Assembly: GCF_031456495.1 (NCBI RefSeq)
Contig: NZ_JAVDUW010000003.1
Coordinates: 372,001-436,000 of the forward strand
DNA length: 64,000 bases
Reading direction: 5' to 3'
DNA from: Pedococcus sp031456495
Lineage (GTDB): Bacteria; Actinomycetota; Actinomycetes; Actinomycetales; Dermatophilaceae
The notes under the pieces are model-generated. The model made no database searches. It saw nothing but the letters and a program-made list of their open reading frames with translations, and had not been told where the DNA came from. The number at the start of each line of letters is the position of its first letter. The first letter of the stretch is position 1. Position numbers and translations under genes: made by a program. Below are positions 15,192 through 23,556 of this stretch, piece after piece.

Positions 15192-17099
15192 GGTCTGGGT
15201 GAGCTCGGTGGCCAGCCAGGTCGGGGGGATGCCGAACGCGTCCACGAGCGTCTGGGCGTGCGGGCGCAGCTGGGCGCACAGGTCGTTGACCGCGGCCGTG
15301 ACCTGCTTGCTGCGCGCCGGGGTGATCCGGCCGTGCTCGAGGTACCAGCCCTTGTCGGCCTCGATCGTCGACAGCGCGTAGAGGTCGCAGACCGAGCCGA
15401 GCATCGACGCCGCGGCGGCGTCCTCGCAGCGGTCGATGGCGGCGACGAACGACTCCAGCACCAGCCGGTCGACGTGCGCCCGGGCCGCCTCCACGACGTG
15501 GTCCTGGCAGTCGTTGAAGACCGCGAACAGGTCCGCCCCGGGCTTCGAGGCCTTGCGCAGCCGCAGGGCCAGGGTCTCCAGCAGGTGGCGCTCACGGTCC
15601 TCGACGAGGGCGAGCTGCCAGCCGCGGTCGGTCGGGCCCTTCTCGCTGTCGCGCCCCGGGGCGGCGGCCACGAGCCGCTGCACCAGACCGCGAGCCGCCG
15701 TGCGCTCCAGGACGACGCCGGCGAACTGGCGCGCGCCGAACCGGACCATGCCGAGGGTGTCGAGGTCGCCGAACGCGTCGCGGTAGTCGGTGAGCAGGCC
15801 CTTGGCGACGAGCTGCAGCAGGACCGTGTTGTCACCCTCGAAGGTCGTGAACACGTCGGTGTCGGCCTTGAGGCCCGGGAGCCGGTTGACGGCGAGGTAC
15901 CCCGCGCCACCGCAGGCCTCGCGGCACACCTGGATGGTGGCGGTGGCGTGGGCCGTCGACACCGCCTTGAGCCCGGCGGCGCGGGCCTCGAGCTGGCGCT
16001 GGTCGAGCTCGTCGACGGCGTCGCCGGCCGTCTGCACGTCGTGCATGAACGACACGAGGTCGTTCTGGGCGAGCTGGAGCGCGTACGACTTCGCCAGTGC
16101 GGGCAGCAGCTTGCGCTGGTGGGTCCGGTAGTCGAGCAGCAGCACCTCCTCGTCGGTCTGCGGCGGCCCGAACTGGCGACGCTCCCCGGCATACGCCACC
16201 GCGAGGGCCAGCGCGGTGCGGGTGGCGGCGCCGGCCGCCCCGGCGACGCTGATCCGCCCGCGCACGAGGGTGCCGAGCATCGTGAAGAAGCGCCGGGTCT
16301 GGTTGGCGATGGGGGAGGTGTAGGTCCCGTGCTCGTCGACGTGGCCGTACCGGTCGAGGAGGTTGGTGCGCGGCACCCGCACGTGGTCGAACGTCAGCCG
16401 GCCGTTGTCGACGCCCGCCAGTCCCGCCTTGGCGCCGCAGTCGCCGATGCTGACGCCGGGCAGCGGCGCGCCGGACTCGTCGCGGATCGGCACCAGCACG
16501 CAGTGCACGCCGTGGGTCTCCCCACCGGTGACCAGCTGGGCGAAGACCGCGGCCATGCGGCCGTCCCGCGCGGCGCCGCCGATGTAGTCCTTGCGCGCGG
16601 CAGGCGTCGGCGTGTGCACCACGAGCTCGTCGGTGTCGGGGTCGTAGGTGGCCGTGGTCCCGAGCGACTGGACGTCGGACCCGTGGCCGGTCTCCGTCAT
16701 CGCGAAGCAGCCGGGCAGCGTGCCGTCGATGATCGAGGGCAGGTATGCCGTGTGGTGCCGCTCGGTGCCGAGGTTCGCCACCGCGCCGCCGAACAGGCCC
16801 CAGTGGACGCCCGCCTTGACCATCGTCGAGAGGTCGGCGTGGCCGAGCATCTCGAACGCGGTGACCGAGCCGCCGAGGTCGCCGTTGCCCCCCGACTCCT
16901 TGGGGAAGCCGCGGGCGGGGTGGCCCGTGGCGGCGATGTGCCGCACCTGCTCGGCCACCCGGGCGCGGTACTGCTCCATCGTCAGCTCCTCGCGCGGCGG
17001 GGCGAACCGCTCGGGGTCCGGGTCGTCGCGCAGCTCCTGCCTGATCGCGGCCCACCGTCCGTCGAGGACGCGGCGCAGCTCGGTCGTGAGGTCGGTCAT
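15186..17099 (-). CDS. Acyl-CoA dehydrogenase/oxidase-like flavoprotein (FadE5-like)
   Basis: 637 aa, longer than ordinary acyl-CoA dehydrogenases (about 380-400) and like the acyl-CoA oxidase/FadE5 group. Motifs: CFAMTETGHGSDVQSLGTTA (acyl and FAD contact), YAGERRQFGPP, CREACGGAGYLAVNRLPGLK and TTFEGDNTVLLQ, whose Glu is at the catalytic-base region of this group. It introduces the 2,3-double bond in acyl-CoA chains, passing electrons to ETF or oxygen. ATG at 17099 overlaps the TetR stop (ATGA) and AGGAGC precedes it. With thiolase, FabG4-like reductase and MaoC dehydratase nearby it forms a lipid cluster like Rv0241c-Rv0244c. Confidence 0.87.
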   Translation of the reverse strand: MTDLTTELRRVLDGRWAAIRQELRDDPDPERFAPPREELTMEQYRARVAEQVRHIAATGHPARGFPKESGGNGDLGGSVTAFEMLGHADLSTMVKAGVHWGLFGGAVANLGTERHHTAYLPSIIDGTLPGCFAMTETGHGSDVQSLGTTATYDPDTDELVVHTPTPAARKDYIGGAARDGRMAAVFAQLVTGGETHGVHCVLVPIRDESGAPLPGVSIGDCGAKAGLAGVDNGRLTFDHVRVPRTNLLDRYGHVDEHGTYTSPIANQTRRFFTMLGTLVRGRISVAGAAGAATRTALALAVAYAGERRQFGPPQTDEEVLLLDYRTHQRKLLPALAKSYALQLAQNDLVSFMHDVQTAGDAVDELDQRQLEARAAGLKAVSTAHATATIQVCREACGGAGYLAVNRLPGLKADTDVFTTFEGDNTVLLQLVAKGLLTDYRDAFGDLDTLGMVRFGARQFAGVVLERTAARGLVQRLVAAAPGRDSEKGPTDRGWQLALVEDRERHLLETLALRLRKASKPGADLFAVFNDCQDHVVEAARAHVDRLVLESFVAAIDRCEDAAAASMLGSVCDLYALSTIEADKGWYLEHGRITPARSKQVTAAVNDLCAQLRPHAQTLVDAFGIPPTWLATELTQTA

Positions 17100-17758
17100 C
17101 GTTGCTCCTGCGAGGTCCAGGCGGACGCCAGCCCGCTCCAGGCGAGGTCGGTCAGGTGGTCGGTGAGCTCGTCCCGCGGCATCGAGTCCGGGCTGGTCAG
17201 CCACTGGTCGGCGGCGGCGCGGACCATGCCGACGAGGCCGGCGGCCCAGACGGCTGCGGCTCGGCCGTCGCGGCCGGAGGCTCGCAGCGCCTCGGCGACG
17301 ACGGTCGCCAGCCGCGCCGCGATGTGGCTGGTCACCGGGCCGGCGGGGTCGCCACCGGCGGGGGTGTCGAGCAGGGGAGCGGTGACGACGAATCGGTAGA
17401 CCTCCGGGTCCCGCTCCACGAGCCGCAGGTACGAGTCGATCGCGGCTGCGATCAGTGCGCGCGGCGAGGCGTCGACGGCGCCCAGGTCCTCGCCGCTCGT
17501 GGCGCCCAGGGCGCGCTCGAGGTCGCGCAGGATGAGGGCGTCGACGCTCTCGCACACCGCGGCATACAGACCCTGGCGGTCGGTGAAGTGGCGGTAGACG
17601 ACGGTCTTGGACGTGCCGGCCGTCGCGGCGATCTCGTCCATGCCGACCCCGGCGCCGTGTGCCCGGATGGCACGCAGCGTCGCCTCGACGAGCTCGCGCC
17701 GCCGGGCGGCCCGGTGGGCGTCCCAGCGGGTGCTGCGCCCGTCCGTGGAGGTGCTCAT
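17096..17758 (-). CDS. TetR-family transcriptional regulator of the lipid cluster
   Basis: 220 aa with an N-terminal TetR helix-turn-helix (about 15-65: VGMDEIAATAGTSKTVVYRHF) and a variable ligand-binding domain that probably senses an acyl-CoA or fatty acid. It is first in an operon with the FadE5-like gene (ATGA overlap) and diverges from the thiolase operon across a 99-bp gap holding a 33-bp palindrome. Its own -10 (TACCGT, plus strand 17771-17766) lies inside the palindrome and ends 7 nt before its ATG, implying leaderless, autorepressed expression. Confidence 0.88.
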   Translation of the reverse strand: MSTSTDGRSTRWDAHRAARRRELVEATLRAIRAHGAGVGMDEIAATAGTSKTVVYRHFTDRQGLYAAVCESVDALILRDLERALGATSGEDLGAVDASPRALIAAAIDSYLRLVERDPEVYRFVVTAPLLDTPAGGDPAGPVTSHIAARLATVVAEALRASGRDGRAAAVWAAGLVGMVRAAADQWLTSPDSMPRDELTDHLTDLAWSGLASAWTSQEQR

Positions 17759-17765
17759 TCCGGGA

Positions 17766-17798
17766 ACGGTAGCAGGTACCCGGCGTACCTGCTACCGT
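17766..17798. promoter_or_regulatory. TetR operator with mirrored -10 elements
   Basis: ACGGTAGCAGGTAC (17766-17779) and GTACCTGCTACCGT (17785-17798) are perfect 14-bp arms around CCGGC. Because the arm ends read TACCGT outward on each strand, the palindrome carries a -10 for tetR on one strand and a -10 candidate for the thiolase operon on the other. A related weaker sequence follows at about 17799-17815. Confidence 0.82.
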
Positions 17799-17857
17799 CG
17801 GTACCAGTTACCTGGACACCGTCGCCGGTGCCCGTCGTCGACCTCCGAGGAGTACCC

Positions 17858-19150
17858 GTGGCCGCCTCCAGCAGCCCGCGCCGCGCCGCCGTCATCGGTG
17901 GCAACCGCATCCCGTTCGCCCGAGCCAACGGCGCCTACGCCCGCGCCTCGAACCAGGACATGCTCACCGCCGCCCTCGAGGGCCTCGTCGCGCGGCACGG
18001 CCTGGCGGGGGAGCAGGTCGGCGAAGTCGCCGCCGGTGCGGTGCTCAAGCACAGCCGCGACTTCAACCTCACCCGCGAGTCGGTGCTCGGCTCGAGCCTC
18101 GCCCCGACCACGCCGGCCTACGACGTGCAGCAGGCGTGTGGCACCGGCCTGGAGGCGGCGGTCCTCGTCGCCAACAAGATCGCGCTCGGGCAGGTCGACT
18201 CGGGCATCGCCGGGGGCACGGACACGGCGTCCGACGCACCGATCGCCGTCAGCGAGGGCCTGCGCCAGACGCTGCTGGCCGCCAACAGGGCCAAGACCCC
18301 CGCGCAGCGGGCCAAGGCCCTCGCCGGCCTGCGCCCCGGGCACCTCGTGCCGTCGGTCCCGCAGAACGTCGAGCCGCGCACGGGCCTGTCGATGGGCGAG
18401 CACATGGCCCAGACGGCCGCGCAGTGGGGCATCACCCGCGAGGCGCAGGACGAGCTCGCCGCGGCGTCGCACCGCAACCTCGCAGCCGCCTACGAGCGCG
18501 GCTTCTTCGACGACCTGATGACGCCGTTCCACGGGCTGACCCGCGACCAGAACCTGCGGGCCGACTCCACGGTCGAGAAGCTCGCCGGGCTCAAGCCGGT
18601 CTTCGGCAAGGGGCCGGACGCCACCATGACCGCGGGCAACTCGACGCCCCTCACCGACGGCGCGTCCGTCGTGCTGCTGGGCAGCGACGAGTGGGCGGCC
18701 GAGCGCGGGCTACCGGTGCTGGCCCACGTCGTCGACGCCCAGACGGCCGCCGTCGACTACGTCACGGGCCACGAGGGCCTGCTCATGGCGCCGGCCTACG
18801 CCCTCCCGACGCTGCTCGCCCGGCAGGGGATGAAGCTCCAGGACTTCGACCTCGTCGAGATCCACGAGGCCTTCGCCGCCACCGTCCTGACGACGCTGGC
18901 CGCCTGGGAGAGCGAGCAGTTCTGCCGCGACCGGCTCGGCCTCGACGCTCCGATCGGCGAGCTCGACCGGTCGCGCCTCAACGTCAACGGCTCCTCCCTC
19001 GCGGCGGGTCACCCGTTCGCGGCGACCGGTGGCCGGATCGTCGCCTCGCTCGCAAAGGCGTTGCACGAAAAGGGTCCCGGCGCGCGGGGCCTCATCTCGA
19101 TCTGTGCCGCGGGCGGCCAGGGCGTCATGGCGATCCTCGAGGCGGCCTGA
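17858..19150 (+). CDS. Thiolase (acetyl-CoA C-acyltransferase, FadA2/FadI-like)
   Basis: 430 aa thiolase with the nucleophile Cys94 in QQACGTGLEAAV, EIHEAFAATVL, the catalytic His in AAGHPFAATGGR and the second Cys in CAAGGQG. It cleaves 3-ketoacyl-CoA or condenses two acyl-CoAs. GTG at 17858 chosen for the CGAGGAG site at 17847-17853; earlier in-frame starts exist inside the promoter region. It heads a three-gene operon with the FabG4-like reductase (1-nt gap) and MaoC dehydratase (1-nt gap), diverging from tetR, and should be repressed from the 33-bp palindrome. Confidence 0.9.
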   Translation: MAASSSPRRAAVIGGNRIPFARANGAYARASNQDMLTAALEGLVARHGLAGEQVGEVAAGAVLKHSRDFNLTRESVLGSSLAPTTPAYDVQQACGTGLEAAVLVANKIALGQVDSGIAGGTDTASDAPIAVSEGLRQTLLAANRAKTPAQRAKALAGLRPGHLVPSVPQNVEPRTGLSMGEHMAQTAAQWGITREAQDELAAASHRNLAAAYERGFFDDLMTPFHGLTRDQNLRADSTVEKLAGLKPVFGKGPDATMTAGNSTPLTDGASVVLLGSDEWAAERGLPVLAHVVDAQTAAVDYVTGHEGLLMAPAYALPTLLARQGMKLQDFDLVEIHEAFAATVLTTLAAWESEQFCRDRLGLDAPIGELDRSRLNVNGSSLAAGHPFAATGGRIVASLAKALHEKGPGARGLISICAAGGQGVMAILEAA

Positions 19151-19151
19151 C

Positions 19152-20495
19152 ATGCCCGGTGCGTACGCGGGGTTCGTGCGGAACCCGGTCGGGAAGAAGC
19201 TCGCCGCCCAGCTCGGGCTGCCCCGCCCGGTGCGCCTGCGCCGGTATGCCGCCGACGCGCCCCTCGTCGACGGGCCCGTGCTCGTCGGCGGGCACGGTGA
19301 GGCACCCGTGGCCGCGCGGGTGCGGTCGCTGCTGTCGGCGGAGGGCGTCGAGGCCGTGGACGAGGTGGCGGCGGGGCACCGCGTGGGCGCCGTCGTCGCC
19401 GACCTGACGGCGGTCGAGACCCCCTCGGACCTCGAGGCGCTGCGTGCCCTCGTCGCCCCGGCCCTCAAGGGCCTGCAGCCCAGCGGCCGGATGGTCGTCG
19501 TCGGTCGGCTGCCCGAGGAGGCTGCCGGGTTCGCCCAGTCGGCGGCGCGCCGGGCCCTGGAGGGGATCACCCGCTCGATCGGCAAGGAGCTGCGCGCGGG
19601 GGCCACCGCCAACCTCGTCCTCGTGGCCGACGACGCGGACGCCAACGCGGACGCGACGATCCGGTTCCTGCTGTCCGGCCGCTCGGCATACGTCGACGGG
19701 CAAGTGGTCCGCGTCGGTGCCGGTGCCCCGACGGAGCCGGAGGACTGGCGCGCCCCGCTCGCGGGCAAGGTCGCCGTCGTCACCGGTGCGGCCCGCGGCA
19801 TCGGGGCGTCCATCGCGGACGTCCTGGCCCGGGACGGCGCCACGGTGGTCTGCGTCGACGTGCCGGCCGCCGGTGACGCCCTGGCCCGGACGGCGAACCG
19901 GGTGGGCGGCACCGCCCTGCAGGTCGACGTGACGAGCGAGGACGCGGGCCGTCGCATCCTCGACCACGCGACCGGCCGCCACGGTGGTCTCGACATCGTC
20001 GTGCACAACGCGGGGATCACCCGCGACAAGCTGCTGGCCAACATGGACGGGTCGCGCTGGGCGTCGGTGCTCGACGTGAACCTCGGCTCCGTCCTGCGGA
20101 TGAACGAGGTCCTGCTCGGCGACGACGGCATCCGCGAGGGGGGACACGTCGTCCTCGTCTCCTCGATCGCCGGCATCGCGGGCAACCGCGGCCAGACCAA
20201 CTACGCGGCCTCCAAGGCGGGTGTCATCGGCCTCGTCGACGCCCTGTCCGCGGACGACGGCCTGCGCCGGCGCGGCATCACCGTCAACGCGGTCGCACCC
20301 GGCTTCATCGAGACCGAGATGACGGCCAACGTGCCGTTCGCGACCCGTGAGGTCGGGCGGCTGCTCAACTCGCTCAGCCAGGGCGGGCTGCCCGTCGACG
20401 TCGCGGAGACGATCGCGTGGTTCAGCCAGGACGCCAACGCCGGCGTCACCGGGAACGTCGTCCGCGTCTGCGGCCAGAGCCTGCTGGGGGCCTGA
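19152..20495 (+). CDS. fabG4: High-molecular-weight 3-oxoacyl reductase (FabG4-like)
   Basis: 447 aa, about twice a normal FabG. The N-terminal 190 residues form a flavodoxin-like, probably cofactor-free domain; the C-terminal half (about 205-445) is a short-chain dehydrogenase with TGAARGIG for NAD binding, HNAG, and the catalytic NYAASKAG (Tyr-x3-Lys). This two-domain form is characteristic of mycobacterial FabG4 (Rv0242c), an NADH-dependent ketoacyl-CoA reductase. Middle gene of the thiolase operon; provides the reductive or oxidative hydroxyacyl step. Confidence 0.88.
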   Translation: MPGAYAGFVRNPVGKKLAAQLGLPRPVRLRRYAADAPLVDGPVLVGGHGEAPVAARVRSLLSAEGVEAVDEVAAGHRVGAVVADLTAVETPSDLEALRALVAPALKGLQPSGRMVVVGRLPEEAAGFAQSAARRALEGITRSIGKELRAGATANLVLVADDADANADATIRFLLSGRSAYVDGQVVRVGAGAPTEPEDWRAPLAGKVAVVTGAARGIGASIADVLARDGATVVCVDVPAAGDALARTANRVGGTALQVDVTSEDAGRRILDHATGRHGGLDIVVHNAGITRDKLLANMDGSRWASVLDVNLGSVLRMNEVLLGDDGIREGGHVVLVSSIAGIAGNRGQTNYAASKAGVIGLVDALSADDGLRRRGITVNAVAPGFIETEMTANVPFATREVGRLLNSLSQGGLPVDVAETIAWFSQDANAGVTGNVVRVCGQSLLGA

Positions 20496-20496
20496 C

Positions 20497-21360
20497 GTGG
20501 CCGACGTGACCCTGCGCGAGTCGCCCTCTCTCGCAACGCTGTTCGCGAAAGCGGCCCTGACCGCTCGCGGGCGCGGGGGAGACCTGCCGTCGACCGTGGT
20601 GCGTCGCGAGGGCGTGGTCGTCGACCGTGACCACCTGCTGGCGTACCAGCGGGTGTGCGCGTTCGGCGGGTCCGACGACCTGCCGCACACGTACCCGCAC
20701 GTGCTCGGCTTCCCGCTCCAGGTGGCCCTCATGGCCGACCGCTCCTTCCCCCTGGCGCTCCCGGGGCTGGTCCACCTCGAGAACACCATCACCGTCCACC
20801 GCCGGCTCACGGCCGACGACAGGCTCGACCTCGCCGTCCGCGCCGAGGGCCTGCGGCGCCACCCCAAGGGACGTCTCGTCGACCTCGTCACGGAGGTGGA
20901 CGTGGAGGGCGAGCGCGTCTGGGAGGGCCGCAGCACCTACCTTCGCCGCGGTGCCGGCGGTGGCGAGACGGTCGGGCCCGGCGCCGAGCCGGCGCCTGCC
21001 GCCGAGCTCCCCGAGCGCCGCCCGGCCGTCGTGCTGCGCGTCCCGGAGGGGCAGGGGCGCGCGTATGCCGCCGTGTCCGGCGACGTGAACCCGATCCACC
21101 TGCACCCGCTCACGGCGCGGGCGATGGGCTTGTCCCGCGCCATCGCCCACGGCATGTGGACGGCCGCGCGGACCCTTGCGGCCCTCGGGCCCGGGGCCAC
21201 CGGGCCGGGCACGTCCCACGTGTCGTTCGCCAAGCCGGTGCTGCTGCCGAGCACGGTCGAGCTCGTCGTCGACGACCGGTCGGACCCGGTGGTGGCCGGC
21301 CTGCGCTCGGCCAGGGACCCGGCGGTCCGCCACCTGACCCTCATCTTCACCCGCGCCTGA
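20497..21360 (+). CDS. MaoC-family (R)-specific enoyl/3-hydroxyacyl dehydratase (HtdX-like)
   Basis: 287 aa double-hotdog protein. The second half carries the hydratase-2 signature YAAVSGDVNPIHLHPLTA with the catalytic Asp and His, followed by AIAHGMW. It interconverts trans-2-enoyl and (R)-3-hydroxyacyl thioesters. In M. tuberculosis htdX (Rv0241c) is also next to fabG4 and near fadA2 and fadE5, so with the neighbours a complete four-step acyl-CoA cycle is present here. Confidence 0.87.
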   Translation: MADVTLRESPSLATLFAKAALTARGRGGDLPSTVVRREGVVVDRDHLLAYQRVCAFGGSDDLPHTYPHVLGFPLQVALMADRSFPLALPGLVHLENTITVHRRLTADDRLDLAVRAEGLRRHPKGRLVDLVTEVDVEGERVWEGRSTYLRRGAGGGETVGPGAEPAPAAELPERRPAVVLRVPEGQGRAYAAVSGDVNPIHLHPLTARAMGLSRAIAHGMWTAARTLAALGPGATGPGTSHVSFAKPVLLPSTVELVVDDRSDPVVAGLRSARDPAVRHLTLIFTRA

Positions 21361-21390
21361 CCGCCATCCGCCGGTGGGGCAGGGGCCGCC

Positions 21391-21951
21391 TCAGAGTCGC
21401 TTGGCGTAGTACCGGGACAGCTCGGAGTCGGCGTAGTGGCCGAAGGCCACGGTCGGGGTGTAGCCGCTGGCCTCGTAGAGGGCGATCGCCTCGGGCTGCA
21501 TCGTCCCGGTCTCGAGGACCAGGAGCTCGGCACCCTCCTCGCGTGCCGTCTGCTCCAGGGCACCGAGGACCCGCCGGGCGTGGCCCTGGCGGCGGGCCGC
21601 GTCGGCGACGTACATCCGCTTCACCTCGGCGCTGCGCCCACCGACCACCCCGCTGAGCTCGGGCCGCATCCGCCACCCACCCATGGCGACGGGCTCGCCG
21701 TCGACGGTCCCCAACAGGAAGCACCCCTGGGGCGCCGCGAACTCGCTGGGGTCGACCGGGGAGTCGTCGGGCCCGCCGTAGATGACGACGTAGTGGGCCT
21801 GCACCTCCTCCACCAGCCGCTGCACCCTCGGGTCGAGGAAGTCCACCCGGTCCAGCCGCAGACGCGCAGCCGGCTCGTCGACCGCGTCGCCCGGGGCGAG
21901 GGTGCGGTCCAGGTGCTGGTCAGGCGCGCCAGGTCCAGTTCGTGCGCTCAT
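21391..21951 (-). CDS. GNAT-family N-acetyltransferase
   Basis: 186 aa. The acetyl-CoA-binding motif A is KRMYVADAARRQGHARRVL (R-x2-G-x-A type), and the C-terminus LYEASGYTPTVAFGHYADSE is typical of the PhnO/RimI-like GNAT group. ATG at 21951 lies 32 nt inside the 3' end of the upstream GNAT gene on the same strand; a start further in is possible because the first 25 residues are poorly conserved in style. Substrate unknown (an amine or amino-terminal acceptor). Confidence 0.8.
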   Translation of the reverse strand: MSARTGPGAPDQHLDRTLAPGDAVDEPAARLRLDRVDFLDPRVQRLVEEVQAHYVVIYGGPDDSPVDPSEFAAPQGCFLLGTVDGEPVAMGGWRMRPELSGVVGGRSAEVKRMYVADAARRQGHARRVLGALEQTAREEGAELLVLETGTMQPEAIALYEASGYTPTVAFGHYADSELSRYYAKRL

Positions 21952-22744
21952 AGACCACATCGAACCCGGCGCGCTGCATGTTCGCCAACGAGGGGTTGTG
22001 CGGGGCCTCGGCGGTCGGCTTCCACGTCTCGGCACTCAGCCAGCGGCACCCGGCCTGCGCCGCGCGGTTGACGCGGTGCTCGAAGAACGCCGACTGCGCG
22101 CCGCGGCCGCGCGCCTCCGGCAGGGTCGCCGCACCGCAGAAGGCCGCCACCCCGTCAGCGAGCATGAGGCTGGCACTGGCGACGAGGCTGTCGCCGTCCC
22201 ACGCGGCATACGGCACGAACGGCGACCCCGGCACCACGACCCCTGCCACCATGTCGACCAACGGGCCCAACGGCATCCCGAAGCCGCGGCACAGCACCTC
22301 CGCCCAGGCGCGCGCGTCGTCGGCCCCGACCTCCGCAACCCGCAGGTCGGTCGTCGCGGGCGCCGCGGGACCGGCGTCGCGGAGCAGCTTCACCCAGACG
22401 GAGCCCGCGACGAGGCCCTCCCGGGCGCAGATGTCGTCCCAGTCGTCGGGCAGCACGGAGGGCGCGACCTGGATGACGGCGCCCTGCCCGTCGTGGGCGC
22501 GGTAGAAGTCGAGGACCTGGGAGACGAGGTCACCCGTCACCGGCTCCGTGACGCCGAAGCCGAGTGCCTTGTTCCAGTAGCCGCCCGTCGGGTCCCTGCT
22601 CATCACGAGCGCGACGCCACCCCCGAGCCGCGCCTGGGCCATCCCGAGCTCGTGCTGCACCTTCGCGGGTGCGAGCCGGGCCATGGCGTGCATGAACTCG
22701 GCCTCGGCGGGCTCGGCGACGCGGACTGCCTCGGACTCCTCCAT
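21920..22744 (-). CDS. GNAT-family N-acetyltransferase
   Basis: 274 aa, two-part GNAT: an N-terminal degenerate half (about 1-130) and a C-terminal active-looking half with GAATLPEARGRGAQSAFFEHR (Q/R-x2-G-x-G/A motif) and NPSLANMQRAGFDVVYERTNW at the end. Minus-strand CACACT lies 7 nt before the ATG, similar to the leaderless arrangement of its neighbours. Acceptor unknown. Confidence 0.8.
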   Translation of the reverse strand: MEESEAVRVAEPAEAEFMHAMARLAPAKVQHELGMAQARLGGGVALVMSRDPTGGYWNKALGFGVTEPVTGDLVSQVLDFYRAHDGQGAVIQVAPSVLPDDWDDICAREGLVAGSVWVKLLRDAGPAAPATTDLRVAEVGADDARAWAEVLCRGFGMPLGPLVDMVAGVVVPGSPFVPYAAWDGDSLVASASLMLADGVAAFCGAATLPEARGRGAQSAFFEHRVNRAAQAGCRWLSAETWKPTAEAPHNPSLANMQRAGFDVVYERTNWTWRA

Positions 22745-22812
22745 GTCGCCCAGTGTGGGTGGCGGAAACCGGGTGGGACTCCGCCGCGTGGGGGAGGTGC
22801 GGAGGGGCGTCG

Positions 22813-22828
22813 GTCCCCTCGTGGGGAC
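22813..22828 (-). terminator. Short hairpin after the SDR-like gene
   Basis: GTCCCC (22813-22818) and GGGGAC (22823-22828) with loop TCGT lie downstream of the minus-strand gene ending at 22861. The rest of this 116-bp gap holds an imperfect GGCGGA/TCCGCC pair and no gene. Confidence 0.4.
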
Positions 22829-22860
22829 GAGCCGCCCGCCCGGCCGAGCGAGATCCCTGG

Positions 22861-23523
22861 TCAGCCGAGCGAGATGAGGGACGCGACGGCGTCCCGCACC
22901 GGCGTCTCGCCCGAGACGACGTCGAACTGGCGCCGGTCGGCAGCCGGGCTCTCCAGCACCGACAGCAGCACGTCGCTCACGTCGGCCCGGGCGATCGACC
23001 CGCTGGGCAGGGACGTGCCGACGGTGACCCGGCCCGTGGGGGCGTCGTCGGTGAGGCGGCCCGGACGCACGATCGTCCAGACCAGGTCGGACCGGCCGCG
23101 CAGGTCGGCGTCCGCGGCCGCCTTGGCCCGCAGGTAGACCTGGAACACGTCGTCCGACGTCGGGTCCGCCTTGTCGGTGCCCATCGAGGAGACCATGACG
23201 TACCGGGCGACTCCCGCCGCCGACGCGGCGTCCGCGAGGAGGGCGGCCCCGGCTCGGTCGACGGTCTCCTTGCGCTCCGCGGAGCTGCCCGGCCCGGCGC
23301 CAGCGGCGAAGACGACCGCGTCCGCGCCCTGCAGCACGTGGGTGACGTCCGTGACGGAGGACGATTCGAGGTCCAGCACCACGGGAGTCGCGCCGGCCGC
23401 GTGGACGTCCCGCTCGTGGTCGGGGTTGCGCACGAGGCCGACGGGGTCGTGGCCCGCATCGGCGAGCCGCTTCTCGAGCAGGAGGGCGATCTGGCCGTGT
23501 CCACCGGCGATGACGACGCGCAT
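22861..23523 (-). CDS. NAD(P)-binding atypical SDR (NmrA/YwnB-like)
   Basis: 220 aa Rossmann protein: MRVVIAGGHGQIALLLEKRL (G-x2-G-x2-A variant of the dinucleotide loop), DLESSSV, YVMVSSMGTDKADPT and TIVRPGRLTDDAP. This is the atypical short-chain dehydrogenase group used as NAD(P)H sensors or reductases. Lacks the classic Tyr-x3-Lys, having VYLRAKAAAD at that place. The last four codons and stop are repeated just downstream in a 21-bp duplication. Function unknown. Confidence 0.8.
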   Translation of the reverse strand: MRVVIAGGHGQIALLLEKRLADAGHDPVGLVRNPDHERDVHAAGATPVVLDLESSSVTDVTHVLQGADAVVFAAGAGPGSSAERKETVDRAGAALLADAASAAGVARYVMVSSMGTDKADPTSDDVFQVYLRAKAAADADLRGRSDLVWTIVRPGRLTDDAPTGRVTVGTSLPSGSIARADVSDVLLSVLESPAADRRQFDVVSGETPVRDAVASLISLG

Positions 23524-23556
23524 GCGACCTGTCTACCAGCGGTCGGCGCAGGGTGC

